Shown piece after piece: positions 32,404-44,312 of a DNA stretch of 64,000 nt. How positions within the stretch are numbered: the first letter of the stretch is position 1; each line of letters starts with the position of its first letter. The DNA lies in the NCBI GenBank assembly GCA_021229015.1, contig CM037780.1:67096074-67160073 (forward strand). The letters are read 5' to 3'. A program made the translations under genes and the position numbers. The notes under the pieces are model-generated. The model was not told the origin of the DNA and made no database searches. It saw only the letters and a list, made by a program, of their open reading frames with translations. The DNA is from Solen grandis. Taxonomy: Eukaryota > Mollusca > Bivalvia > Adapedonta > Solenidae.

Positions 32404-33535
32404 CTGAAATGATACACGCAACATTGTTAAATACTCATGAAAATTTAATTAAGTCTATTTTAGACGTGTCTTAATTGTAAAACAAAGAAAGTGTGCATTT
32501 CAGATTTACTTTGCATTTGCATTTAATGTTAGTATTATCTAGAGCAAGAAATGAGTAAAAAAAAAAATCTAATACATAGTCTGCGATAAAAATGCCTTGT
32601 GTGTTTGAGATTAAAATAAGTCTTTCCTTTTTTTCTCTTTAATTCTTTGATGAGAAGATATTATTAAACAGAAAACAGAAATACACACTCACTGAAAACT
32701 TTAGTAAGTTAACTGTAACCATAGATATTTTTCCCAGTTTAAGAATCTCAAATTAAATTATTACAAAAATGCAATATTCTGTTGGCCGTATCAAATCATC
32801 CACCGGTTTTTGTTTACTTGTAGAATTCAGAATTTATTTCAGGCAGTGATATCATTTACATAGCTGTGAAATCCAAGAGACAGATCAGCCTTGCAATGCA
32901 ATATATCTTCGGACATATTGTAAAATATTGAAGACTTGTTATGTTTTGTTTGAGAGAAAGTTATAAGACTGTAGAGTTCCAAGGATAGGAGGTTTAATAT
33001 CACTGCTTTAGAGATGTTCTGATTCTCACCAAGTTGCCAACACAATTTCTTGTCATCTATCTAGTCATTTTTAATCGTCTATTTGAAATACTTTGTATAG
33101 GAAGTAAGGCTGTTTTTAATAATTGCTTAGTGGATGCACTGCCATGTTATTTGAAAATTTGGTGATCCATGTCAAAGTTAAAGCCTGTATAATGAAATCT
33201 GGTGGAACTGACACCCATACTATGGCAACAATGTGGAGATTCTCCAAGCAGGCTCTACAAAAAGCAAAGTTTTACTTCTAGTTCTTTTTGCCCACGAAAA
33301 ATATACAATTAAAGAATTAACAGAGAGGGCTGACCTTGATAAATGCTTCCCATGGCGATAAGGAGGGTTGAGAAACCCCGTGATTATTTAAATAATACTA
33401 CATGGCAGTGATTGAAAATATGCATTTTCCTTCGCTAACAATTTATGATAAGTGAAAGAAACCATGATGTAAACATATTCAAACGATTTCACAGAAGTTT
33501 ATATTCAAATGATATGCCACCTACTGTGATTACAG
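32404..33535. other. Presumed TICRR intron, nothing recognised
   Basis: AT-rich, with no repeat family or exon-like segment that I recognise on either strand. Confidence 0.4.
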
Positions 33536-33785
33536 TTAACCCTTTCCCTCATATAGACTCATTTTGACGCACTCAATAGGTATCACATAAAGCCTGATCT
33601 GCAGAAAACCACAGTTAAACCTTACCAAATTTACTTATAAATTCCTCATTTCCAGACCACTGAGGAGCAGCGAACAGCTTAAAACCTGATCAGCCTGCGA
33701 GTTACTCGCAGGCTGATCTGGTTTTAACTTTTATGCTGTTTGCATAGGTCTTTTCATGGTTTCCTCTATGAGGGAAAGGGTTTAA
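33536..33785. mobile_element. piggyBac-type MITE, inverted copy
   Basis: Opposite orientation to the others. Starts TTAACCCTTTCCCTCATA and ends TATGAGGGAAAGGG followed by TTTAA, with one extra T at the right target site. The central palindrome is present with a small insertion in one arm. Confidence 0.78.
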
Positions 33786-34602
33786 AGCATGGTTTTAACA
33801 CACAGAAAAAAAACTGTGAAAACAAGTAACTTTTGAGTAATTGACACCTGTTGTACAGGTAAATCTTTAATTTTGTAGCCGCCACGGCAGCATAAAAATG
33901 TGAACAATATTATATGGCAATCGAAGTTGTGAAAATAGCCAAACAGTTTAGATTTATTTATGGTAAAATATACTAAAATTAATAAACAGACAGCAGAAAT
34001 ACTTTGGCACATTGAAAAACTCAACACAAAAATTCACCTCATACATTGGGTTTTCTCATGGATATAATAGGGGAAAAATATTGGTTTCTTTTAACTTGAA
34101 CACAGCTAGAGATTCTGACACATGGAAGTTCTGCTGGATTTCTCAAAAATAAAAAATAAAAAAAGTCAGGGGGGGGTGACACATAAACTAAATTTTCGTA
34201 TTGTGCAATTTGGCCCAGGTAAAAAGGAAAAGCCATGTCATCAGGATGAGTAAAATTGGCCAAGTATGTGAATACATAATGGGATATATGATATATAAAC
34301 TAATACTGGACAGCCCATGTGTACATGTAATCATTCTTGCATACCAGATTTTCCCACAATTTAATGTATGCTAGACATTGCTGTCTGGCATACACTGTTA
34401 TAGACAGATAATACTCCAAATGGAACATCATAGATATTATATAATAAATTTTTTTTGAACACTGAATGAAAACACATTTTCAGTCAAAAGAAAATACAAG
34501 TAGTAAGGCTATTTTTTTTATGAAAATATCTATCACATGGCACTAGATTTTTGGCTGTAATTCAGTAGAGTGCAAATAAGAAATGGTGCCCCCTAAAATA
34601 GA

Positions 34603-35284
34603 TACAGTAGAACCTCGTAAACTTAAGTCATTGGGACCAAGCTGTAAACTTCGAAATATTATTCAGATTTAAAATCCGATGAAAATTTCAGTTTGTGTGC
34701 ATGCATGTCTGCATTTTCATAACCCTTGCATATTGTTGAAATAAATTTGCCGTTAAAACTACATATAGGTATATATATATGCTATTTTCAAGTTTTGAAA
34801 AGTAATAAAAGTAATAAAAAATATTTCATTTTGGCCAATGATGAATTGAATACTCAAGATCTGACACCTGGGTTTATCTGCTGACAGGTGCATATTATTT
34901 AACCTGTCAGACATTGATAAGCAATAATCAACATTTCCAGTCGTACACACATTGCCAAGTTCAATATCAAAAAGAGACTGAGCCATCACAACAGGTGCTG
35001 CCGCAAAATAAAAATGGTTACTGACCCAGTTTTAAGGACGATAATAAGTTCACGAAAATTTTTGAAAAATGACTTCCAAATAAAAATTGAAATATTACAT
35101 GAACTGCAACCTTGGGACTGGGATTTTTACTTCAAAATAGCTAAAATAACAAAATAGTGAAATTCGGATCAAACATTTTATTTTTAGTTAAAATAAGAAG
35201 GGAAGAAATTGGGACCGAAAATAAACTTTGAAATGACGAGGAATTCAGTTTAACTATTGTTCGGTTTGGTAAGGTTCTACTGTA
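34603..35284. mobile_element. pogo/Tigger-like MITE with TA target site
   Basis: Starts TACAGTAGAACCTCGTAAAC and ends GTTTGGTAAGGTTCTACTGTA, giving terminal inverted repeats of about 13 bp that open CAGTAGAACCT, with TA on each side. No transposase frame. It splits an older degenerate array of TTTTTGGCTGTAACTC units. Confidence 0.65.
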
Positions 35285-35289
35285 CATGC

Positions 35290-35660
35290 ATTTCAACCCA
35301 TTTTGTTAACCAGGGGGCGAGATTTTGAGAGATTTGCTCTAATTTTTTGGCTGTAACTCTCTATAATTTTTTAACTGTAACACGATTGTCCTACCCCTCA
35401 TGCAAAATGAGATTTACTCTAGATTTTTGGCTTTAACTCAGTAGAAAACCCCTTAGGCAGATATTGCTAAAGATCATGTTATTTTGAGAAATTTGCTCTA
35501 GGTTTTTGACTGCAACTTTGTAGAGTGCCAAAAAGGACAGTTCTCCCATATTCCTACATGCATACAAGGGGACGAGATTTTGGAATTTTCAATAGATTTT
35601 TGGCAGTAACTCCTTAAGAGTGCCAAAATGAAACTTGAGAAAATTATGTTAAAACTGTTA
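35290..35660. repeat. Degenerate array, TTTTTGGCTGTAACTC units
   Basis: Four decayed units with GAGATTTTGAGAGATTTGC, TAGATTTTTGGCTGTAAC and TAGAGTGCC. A further unit lies at 34,545-34,602 on the other side of the pogo-like MITE. Confidence 0.55.
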
Positions 35661-35769
35661 ATGGGTTTGTCAAGTTTATGTAGAAAATTATAAAGAACCG
35701 TTCAGAATTGTGAAAAAGTCTGTTTACTGGTACTAATTTGTAGAAGGAAAAAGACTGCTGTATCATACA

Positions 35770-35950
35770 AGTCATACTGTATAATCCTCACACTGGACAA
35801 AACCAGTCTTGGATCTACTCTTATATGCTGCCTGCCATCACAAGGGGGATACATGTGTATAACTTTTACAACTTTTGTATGTTGCGTCAGAGAACTGAAC
35901 CCACGGCCTTCTTCTTACATTACAATGCTCTTACTGTTTGACCACAAGAC
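35770..35950 (-). mobile_element. SINE family A, decayed
   Basis: Recognisable by CACACTGGACAAAACCAG, ATATGCTGCCTGCC, TTTGTATGTTGCG and GAACCCACGGCC on the plus strand. The 3' part is missing. Confidence 0.5.
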
Positions 35951-37354
35951 TGGCTGAAAGTTACTGAACTTCCAAGTTTTTAATACTGTAAGATAGGACT
36001 CAACTTATAATTATACTTGATAATTCTAATGCTGTAGCAGTCTCTTTCATAAGGACAACTTTTTCCACACACATAATTTATAGTCCCAGTATCTTATACT
36101 TGTTAAAGCTTAATCCGAATGAACCTACACTACATATGCCACTGTGTGAATTTCATCCCCGAAAGAACTTAAGAAATGCCTTACGAAAAGATTCTATTAG
36201 AAAAATACACGTTGTGGCCTTCCCTATCTATATTTAGCTACAATTAACGACAGCATAAAATTAACACAAGGGTTTTTCAGAATTCTGTGGATTTTCTTCA
36301 TATCTTCTATTGCGGTATATCAAAATTTTTTCAAGCTATAGCAAAAGTCCACAAATGTCTGAAATACCCCATGTACACTGAGACATCCATGATTTCACTA
36401 AATAGTGTGTTTCAGAACACACTCAGCCCATTTTTTTTACATTATAATGCCCTGTCTGAACAACTAAGAATTCCAGGGGATTTTCTGTATTCTTTCAATA
36501 ACTATTTCATTATGTGGGCTTAATTAAACATTCAGAGGTTAATCAAGCCTCATTAGAGGCTTTGCAATTTCCAAATTTGAAAAATATATTTTCCCTTGCA
36601 ATTTCTATACTAAAACGCACTGGGGCTTTAAGTATCATTTTTCTAATGGCCTTCCCCCTACGCACCATTGTAAAATACAATGAGAAAACCTGTTAATACA
36701 ATTTATCAGACTTTGGTGTCTCCTCAACATTAAAGAGATAGAATTCCCTTCAGCATTCAACTGATAGAATTCCCTTCTGTAAAATCCATCTATATGATTG
36801 AAATGAAAGAAGAGAAAGATAGTGCAAACGACAGAATAATAAGTGCACAAGATAATGAAAGCTCAGAATGGATACAATACAAACACATTCCAGACATTGC
36901 ACATTTATTAGCAGCATTCATTTGCAGTGATAAAATGATTGACAAAATATTGATCAAAAACATAGGGGGGCTTTCCATTTGTCTTCTCCAGACAGGAACA
37001 GACAACTCATCTGAAACACAAATTCCATCATTTCCCGTCATACAATATATAGCAGAATTACTATTCTTGCACGCAGGGCAGGATTTTCCATGATTTAAGA
37101 GGTGCTAGATTCACATCGCTGGCATCCAGTGCACCAAACTTATGTGCTATGACATCATAACTTAACCAATCAAAGAAACTTTCAGTAAAGTATTACCCTA
37201 TTATAAAGAAAAACACCCTGTTAGCCAAGTGAGTAAGGGCATTTTAAGTAGGTGGGAAGGGTAATAACAGCAAACAAATATTTTTTTAAGGATTTTGTTA
37301 ACAAAGTCATGTACCTGACTTTTTTGTTTAACAGCTATGGTGTAATTTTTGTTT
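35951..37354. other. Unassigned DNA left of the gap
   Basis: Contains a 99-codon plus-strand frame (36,794-37,093) and an overlapping minus-strand frame, neither with a recognisable domain or splice context. Otherwise nothing seen. Confidence 0.35.
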
Positions 37355-37655
37355 GTGTGGGTTTAACTTCCCACTGACAGTAATTTAGTCATTTGGAGAC
37401 GATGTCTACTTAAGACAAAGTGTGCTGCCACACTGCAGTATCATGTCACAGACATGTGGCATGATACCACACCCAGTCACATTATCCTGACACCGGGCCA
37501 ACCAGTCCTGGATCTACCCTTAAATGCTCAGTGCCAAGCAAGGGAGCTACACCAGTACCATTTTTTATGACTTTGGTATGTCGCAACCGTGGATCGAACC
37601 CATGACAGCTCACACCCAAGGCGGACGCTATTACCACTAGACCACCAAGGATGGT
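37355..37655 (-). mobile_element. SINE family A
   Basis: Well-preserved copy: GTGGTCTAGTGGTAATAGCG and GGGTTCGATCCACG on the minus strand give good A and B boxes; the body and 3' end match the other copies. Confidence 0.7.
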
Positions 37656-38100
37656 AGATATGGCGTAATACATTTCCACCTAAACCATTTAATTCACTCT
37701 TTTTCAGTATTTCAGCAAAAATTTGCCTTTCTCAAGAAAAAAAAATAAAATAAAAAAATATCATTTACACCTAATTTAAGTATCCTAGTGTTAGTGCTTA
37801 GTATCGTTGGTGTAATTAGAGCCTAGCCTGTAAAGGAACCTGGTTTAAGCATCTCAGTTGGTCTTCTTGCCAAACTTGGTAGGATTGTTGCTGAGGAATA
37901 GAGGACACCCACTGATTTGAAAATGGTACTTCATAGAGATGTAACCATCCACCAGTGCACAGTATAACTGCAGTTCAAAGTGTCGAGGTATGATACATAC
38001 TGGTACAAATCTGCCATACCAATTTTCTTGATACCAAATGGTCTACCAGGATCAAAAATGCTTTTTTGTCAATCCAAAATCCTAGAACATTACTATGAAT

Positions 38101-38200
38101 NNNNNNNNNNNNNNNNNNNNNNNNNNNNNNNNNNNNNNNNNNNNNNNNNNNNNNNNNNNNNNNNNNNNNNNNNNNNNNNNNNNNNNNNNNNNNNNNNNNN
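38101..38200. other. Assembly gap, 100 N
   Basis: Exactly 100 unresolved bases, the conventional placeholder for a gap of unknown length. Repeat content differs sharply on the two sides. Confidence 0.99.
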
Positions 38201-39540
38201 GTGCTAATTGTTATCAGTCTGTTGAAACAAATGGTGCGTTCATCTTATGACACTGTTAACGCAGCATTAAAGCGGGGTTATTGGCATTGTGCGAAAATTT
38301 GACCTCCGTTTATAAAATTTACTGTGATAAACATAAGAATTGAGACAATACTGTTCTTTAGCACTATCAGTGCTTTGATTTGTACTACCGAGCGACGACA
38401 CAGTTTCTATTTATAGATGCAACTCAGTGGATCCCTATTGTATCTTTCGTAACTTCCTATAGCTGATATACACCTGTATCAGCCATTCTAGAGAGCAACA
38501 TAAAACCCCTGGAGATATCCCTGATGTATCTTAGATACCTAAATGTGATTTTAAGGAGGTTACACGGATTTTATCGTAAATTCAAGCTTTCTATGTGAAC
38601 AATTGAAATACCACTAACTAACTGAAACTTGCACATCCTAGGGAAAAAAGTTCTTCTGTACTTTTATACTACATACATTTATTGTGTCCCACATATATTT
38701 ATATTTTACCCAAAATTGAGTTTTCACTACTTTGAATCTCAGCATATCTGTATTGCAGAATTCTGTTCAACCGTTCGGTCATTCATACAAAATTGAGAGG
38801 TTATTCGGTTTTAAATGTAGAAAAACGGACCCTCAGAATGTAGGTACTACACTTGTGAGTGAGTAAGTCACACGCAACTAGAAACGCAGAAATACCATTG
38901 TATATACGGGGATAATAGCCGAATATTTAGCGTAGGTTCCGAGTATGGTTATTCCAGCGTGCCTTCGTGTGAAATTAATTTGTCCCGCTGTATGCCAGTC
39001 CATTTTCGACCAAACACTATTAAGAATTTTTTTTTTTTAGAGAAAAGAAAATAGATTGACCATGCTAAAAAGATACCTCTATATCGGTTCCAAAGCCCAT
39101 ATTGTGAGCCAAGACTATTTTTTTTTTATGCGATAGGCGGAAGTTATTATACTTTGATTACCATTTTCATTTTATTTTCCATTGTGTGTATTACTGAAAT
39201 GAAAACAGTTAAAAAAATTAAATATGTTATTCATACTTTACCTTTTTGTCTGAAAAGGCCATTACATATCAATAATTATTGGTATGAATTAACATACTCA
39301 TTGATAATCTTTCACTGGTTTTCATATTTTTTATCACGTTAGCAGAATAAGGAATAAACATTTGCGTGTATGTATTTTATTTGCATAAATATACATATGT
39401 CAGAGATGTTTGATAATTCTTGAAAATATTTTTTTTTAAATATTTTTAGTGTAGATATACATAATTTTATATTTTAAGTATCTAACAAAAAGTATATATG
39501 TAAGTTTTACTATTAAATTTATTAATATTTTATTTATTTG
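38201..39540. other. AT-rich DNA right of the gap, nothing recognised
   Basis: No gene, SINE or tandem-core element seen. Confidence 0.35.
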
Positions 39541-39542
39541 TT

Positions 39543-39625
39543 TCCTTCGGGATTCGAACCATGCGGTGAAATTGAAAAACATTGATGACTTGGTTTCGCT
39601 ACCACTGCACTACTTTGGAGCTTGA
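39543..39625 (-). mobile_element. tRNA-derived SINE head or tRNA pseudogene
   Basis: On the minus strand TAGTGCAGTGGTAGCG is a good A box and GGTTCGAATCCCG a good B box, about 50 bp apart, followed by an A/T-rich tail (AACAAATAAATAAAAT). I could not fold it into a proper tRNA cloverleaf, and the body resembles neither SINE family described here. Confidence 0.5.
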
Positions 39626-40279
39626 ACTTTGTAATCTGATTAACAACAATAATAACATTATCCTCGTGCTATTTGATAAACGTTTCCCTTAAGTTGGAAA
39701 AAAAACAATAACAAAATAAGCTCTGTTTTGTAAAATGGCTAAAGTATTATTATTATTATCATTATTTATTTGTTTTAAAAAATTAAATAAATCAAAAGTG
39801 AATGAAATAAATTTCAATGAAATAAAACTATTATCGTTATTAATGAAAATGTAAACCCGTGCAAGAGACATATCACGAAACGTATATAAGGTATGAACTG
39901 ATTGCATCATGTTTCTGCACAATGCAGACTATGCATATCTATACAGTTCGCTTCCGCGAACTTATCCTACCTTAAGTGTTTTACAGTAGAGGTCTCAACC
40001 AGAGCATGATCCTGGTCGTGGGCTCTCATGAACAGTCCTTGTAATATGTTTCGCCTTTTTCTGTTAGAAATGTTTACCTATTTAATTGAGTATAGTTCTC
40101 ATAAGTAATGAGAATTACTCGTCCATTTTGGGGAGCATTGCTTAACCCATTCATGATGAGTGATAGTCACTGATATAGTTGAACATAACTAACTGAAGTA
40201 GGTGAGAAATTATATTAGGTTAGTATGATTTAGCGTTTTTAATGGGCATTGTTCATATTATTACATCAGTCTTATTCTA

Positions 40280-41870
40280 AGATAACTTAAAAGGTTAACC
40301 TGTGAGTTCACTCAATTACATGAATGGTACTCACCTTATTTAATGAGTACTTTTCACCTAATACACAAATACATGAATGGTACTCACCTTATTTAATGAG
40401 TACTTTTCACCTATTTTTAATTAAAACCTTTTTATTTTGTTCCATAATTAGTAAATAGTCACTTTTTTTCCTTATTTGGTACTTTTCATCCAATTATATT
40501 ATGAATTAAAACTTTTAATTTCCGTTATGTTCTGTAATGAATAACATTTCACCATATTCAGTGGGAGATGTTTACGCAATTATGAACCCCTAATGTGTAC
40601 TGTTCGGCCAGTTTTATGAACAGTACTCACCATATTCAGTGTGTACTATTAACCCAATTATATAAACAATACTAACCCTATTTAGTGCGTACTGTTCACC
40701 CAGTTTTATGAACAGTACTCACCATATTCAGTGTGACCCAACCCTGTTCACCCAGTTTTATGAACAGAACTCATGCTATTCAGTGTGTACTGTTCACCTA
40801 GTTTTATGAACAGTACTCACCCTTTTCAATATGTACTGTTCATCTAGTTTTACCCTATTCAGTGTCAGTTCACCCAGTTTAGTGACCGCCCATCTAGTAT
40901 TCAGTGTTTACTGGTATCAACTTAAAGTTCTATCATGTGTGCTGTTCACCAGTTATATGAATCAGTCACTGTTCACCACTAAATGCGTACTTCAGTAGTG
41001 CGTACGTCACCCAGTTTAGTGACCTCACCCTGTTCAGTGTACTGTTCCAGTATATGAGAGATCACCTTTCAGTGGCTGTTCACCCAGTTATATGGTGAGC
41101 ACTCACCCTGTTCAGTGTGTATTGTTCACCCAGTTTTATTGACAGTAATCACCCTGTTCAGTGCACTGTTCACCCAGTTATATGAACGGTACACACCCTA
41201 TTCAGTGTGCACTGTTCACCCATTGTTATGAACAGTAATCACTCTATTCAGCGTGTACTGTTCCCCAATTGTATGAACAGTACCCATCCTATTTACTGTG
41301 TACTTCGTACCGAATAAGTTTCTAGATATGTGAGCACTTCTTCCTCAAAGTCTCACCTTATTCAGTAAGCAATGTCCTCTTATTGAATGACTAATGCTCA
41401 CTTATTTCAGTAAGTAATAATCAATAATTCTAGTGACTTATACTCGCCCATTTAACAATAATTTTAAAACAACTTTTTCAACGAGCAATGTCCACTTATT
41501 CGAGTTAACAAGGAACACATTTTCCAGCAAGTAATATTCACCAATTTGAGTTTATAATGAACTACTTCTTCAGTTTTTCAGTGAGTAATGCTCAACAAGT
41601 TGGTTTATAATTAACACTCTTTCAGTTTTCCAGTGAGGAATGCTTACCTATTTGAGTTTAATGAACGCCTGCTTCAGTTTTTCAGTGAGAAATGCTCACC
41701 AATTTGAGTTTATAATGAACACCTTCTTCAGGTTTCAGTAAGTAATGCTCATCAATATTAGTTTATAATGAACACCTTCTTCATATTTTCAGTAAGTAAT
41801 GCTCACCAATTTAAGTTTATAGTGAACACCTTTTTCAGTGAGTAATATTCACCTGTTTCAGTGCATCTTA
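40280..41870. repeat. Degenerate satellite of palindromic ACTGTTCACC units
   Basis: Around 25 degenerate units averaging 55-60 bp. A typical unit holds GTACTGTTCA and TGAACAGTAC around CCCAGTTTTA, an inverted repeat with 10-bp arms, plus CTCACCCTATTCAGTG. The middle (40,850-41,080) has many single-base deletions. A relative lies at 58,280-58,850. Confidence 0.7.
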
Positions 41871-41936
41871 TAAAACTGTAAGCATATGCATTGCTGAAAT
41901 CAAATAAAAAATATAGTAAGGAGTAAGATGTTTATT

Positions 41937-42147
41937 AGGCCTCGAAATACCAAAGTGGTTAAAATGGTACGGTATATCCTCCTTGTTTGGCGCTCAGCGT
42001 ATAATGGTAGATCCAGGACTGGTTGGCCCGGTGTCAGGATAATGTGACTGGGTGTGGTACATGGCAACACTATATCTGTCTCAAGTAGACCTAGTTTCCA
42101 AATGACTGAAATACTGTCGGTGGGACGATAAGCCCAACAAACAAACT
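41937..42147 (+). mobile_element. SINE family A, plus strand
   Basis: Plus-strand copy with GGACTGGTTGGCCCGGTGTC in the body and an end reading CTGAAATACTGTCGGTGG, then GACGATAAGCCCAAC. The head is degraded (CAAAGTGGTTAAAATGG). The 3' tail closely resembles that of the Nin-type SINEs at 60 and 63 kb. Confidence 0.65.
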
Positions 42148-42195
42148 TGCACTGTACCAGAGGAATTCAGTAGTATAGATCCAGGTACACTTTAG

Positions 42196-42420
42196 TTATT
42201 GGTCCCCTACCGGTGTTAACAACGGAGGGGACTATAGGTTGGCCCTCCGTCTGTCCTTCCTTCCGTCTGATGTCCGGAAATCTGCATCCCGCGATACTTA
42301 AAAACCGTTCAAGATATTGTTATGAAACTTGGCATATGAATAGATGGCTGTACGGAGATTCTGCACATCACTTTTTTCGGACCAATGTTCTTGTTGCTAT
42401 GATAATGGAACAACGGTAGG
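42196..42420 (-). mobile_element. Tandem-core element right end, inverted
   Basis: Reads, on the minus strand, the same terminal hairpin (AGTCCCCTCCGTTGTTAAC and CCGGTAGGGGACC) as the copy at 18,945, with the AAGTTTCATAACAATATC body. It is the only member of the tandem-core group seen right of the gap. Confidence 0.5.
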
Positions 42421-42990
42421 GGACTCGTGTGTTGCGTGCAACACCAGTTACTTGGTCAAATGGTCCAGGCTCTTCATTGATGTTAACACCATACAAACAA
42501 AATGGGATCTCTCCATACTTTGCGTACTAGTTGTTGTCGCTGCAACAGTTAGTCATGCTAATTACTGATGGAAGAAGACCCCGTTATACTAAGTAAAACT
42601 AACGACCAATCACAAGCCAGCTGAATTTGAATGTTCACAATCACTAGATATCATAGGAATTATTGAGATGTAGTATGCAATGAAGTGTACAAAAATGAAT
42701 GTACCTCCCTATTTTTTTACCTAATTAATATGCATACCTATGTATACATGTATAGACCAGTGTGTGTGATGTCCATACATGGAAATACCCTCATTAATAT
42801 GCATACCTCAGGACGACTGTGAAAAGTTCATAACAACAAGTTATATATTTTTTCCATTTTTAAAGTGATGGATTAGATATGAAGTAATAAAGGTATGTGA
42901 AATTCTAGGCCCTAACATCTTATATTAATGGGATACCTCTTTACTGTTGCGCTCAGTTATGTACCTCACTTGGTGATATAGACGAACCTC

Positions 42991-42992
<2 letters not shown>

Positions 42993-43025
<33 letters not shown>
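42993..43025. repeat. (GT)n microsatellite
   Basis: About 16 uninterrupted GT pairs. Confidence 0.95.
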
Positions 43026-43026
<1 letters not shown>

Positions 43027-43307
43027 ATAAGTGTTCAAGTGTTTCCCTAATTTTCGTTTTGTTAGCGTATCTAGAAGGATTTTCTTTATAATATCATACG
43101 GATACATATATACCAGTATTACAGTATATATATATATAATTTCATGGAACAGCAAATTATAAAATGCATATTTTGTATATATGTTGCAAATACTTGTAAA
43201 ATTAATATGCGTGGGTTCATTTGTCAACGTATTGTTAAATTGCCACTTTGCGTATAACATTATGAAACAAAATAAAAACTTAAAAAACATAATAAACATC
43301 ATCATTG

Positions 43308-43412
43308 TCGTATCACCACCACTTTCATCATCAATATCATCATCAGCAGCAGCAACTTCATAATCATTATCACAACCACCATCATCAACAACTTTATTAT
43401 AATCATTATTTA
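43308..43412. repeat. CAT/CAN trinucleotide-like repeat
   Basis: Imperfect CATCAT, CAGCAG and CACCAC runs on the plus strand. The open frame across it is a low-complexity artefact. Confidence 0.7.
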
Positions 43413-43421
43413 ATTAACCAG

Positions 43422-43500
43422 TTGACCCCAAGTGCGTTAAACCGACCGCACTTTTGGGTCAGACCCCAAAGTGCGTTGGACCCCAAAGCGCGTTCCTACA
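43422..43500. repeat. GACCCCAAAGTGCGTT short repeats
   Basis: Four diverged copies of GACCCCAAAGTGCGTT in 80 bp, one as the inverted form CGCACTTTTGGGTC, so two of them can pair as a hairpin. CpG-rich in an otherwise AT-rich region. Confidence 0.6.
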
Positions 43501-43865
43501 GAGCTACAAGTACGGACATCTAATCCGTGATCTCCCGCTCCTGTGCTGACGGTTACTTCGTACTAGGCCATTATTACACTACCGCGACTACTCGTCTATG
43601 CTTCTTGATCATCTCTGTATTCGACCTTTACTTTGCTATCAGTACTACTCACGTGTTATTACTTGACCATCACCTCTTGACCGTTACTACATATTCTATA
43701 ATACTCGCTCATTACAACTCGCCCTTTCACAAAAAATAAATTAAAGAAGAGAAAGAGCAAACAGAAATCATTAGGATGAAACAGCACAAGTATTCGTCAT
43801 GTTGATTCATTGGAACTTAATGAGTTTTTAATTTAAAGAAGGAGACAAATCGATAGTGATATCAT

Positions 43866-44060
43866 TAACTCGTATTATAGAAATAACACACGCATAATAG
43901 AAATAATACTCGTATTTTAGAAATAACACGCGTATTAATGAAATAACACTCGTATTATATAAATATCACTCGTAATTTAGAAAAAAAAGACACTCGTATT
44001 ATTGAAATACTAGTACTCGTATTCTAGGAATTATTCTCGAAATTGAAAATAATATTCATA
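43866..44060. repeat. 20-bp minisatellite
   Basis: About nine units of ACTCGTATTATAGAAATAAC with exact 20-bp spacing in the first half and decay afterwards. Confidence 0.8.
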
Positions 44061-44244
44061 TTTTAGAAATACATACAATACTCGAAATTAAGAAGATAAT
44101 CGTAGACCTAGAAAAAAACTTCAGGACTTGGGGTTAGGAAATAGTATTTGAGAAATATTGAAGTATATTATTTGAAGGTAAAACTGCCACTGGTAATTTT
44201 ATATTCTACATTTGTATTTCCCTGCTGCTGTTTAAAAACTGTAA

Positions 44245-44312
44245 CGATGTCCGTTTGGCTAGAGCGTGGGAGATGAGATGTCAGAGATTGATTTGATTCC
44301 CAGCTGCGACAC
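44245..44312 (+). mobile_element. Decayed tRNA-like SINE head
   Basis: TTTGGCTAGAGCGTGGGAG resembles an A box and TTTGATTCCCAGC a B box. No body can be assigned. Confidence 0.3.

Noticed and set aside
36794..37093. 99-codon plus-strand frame as a gene
   Set aside because: Protein-like composition but no recognisable family, and the opposite strand is open as well. Left unassigned.
42925..43305. 126-codon minus-strand frame
   Set aside because: Runs through the GT microsatellite (HTHTHT) and AT-rich DNA with no domain.
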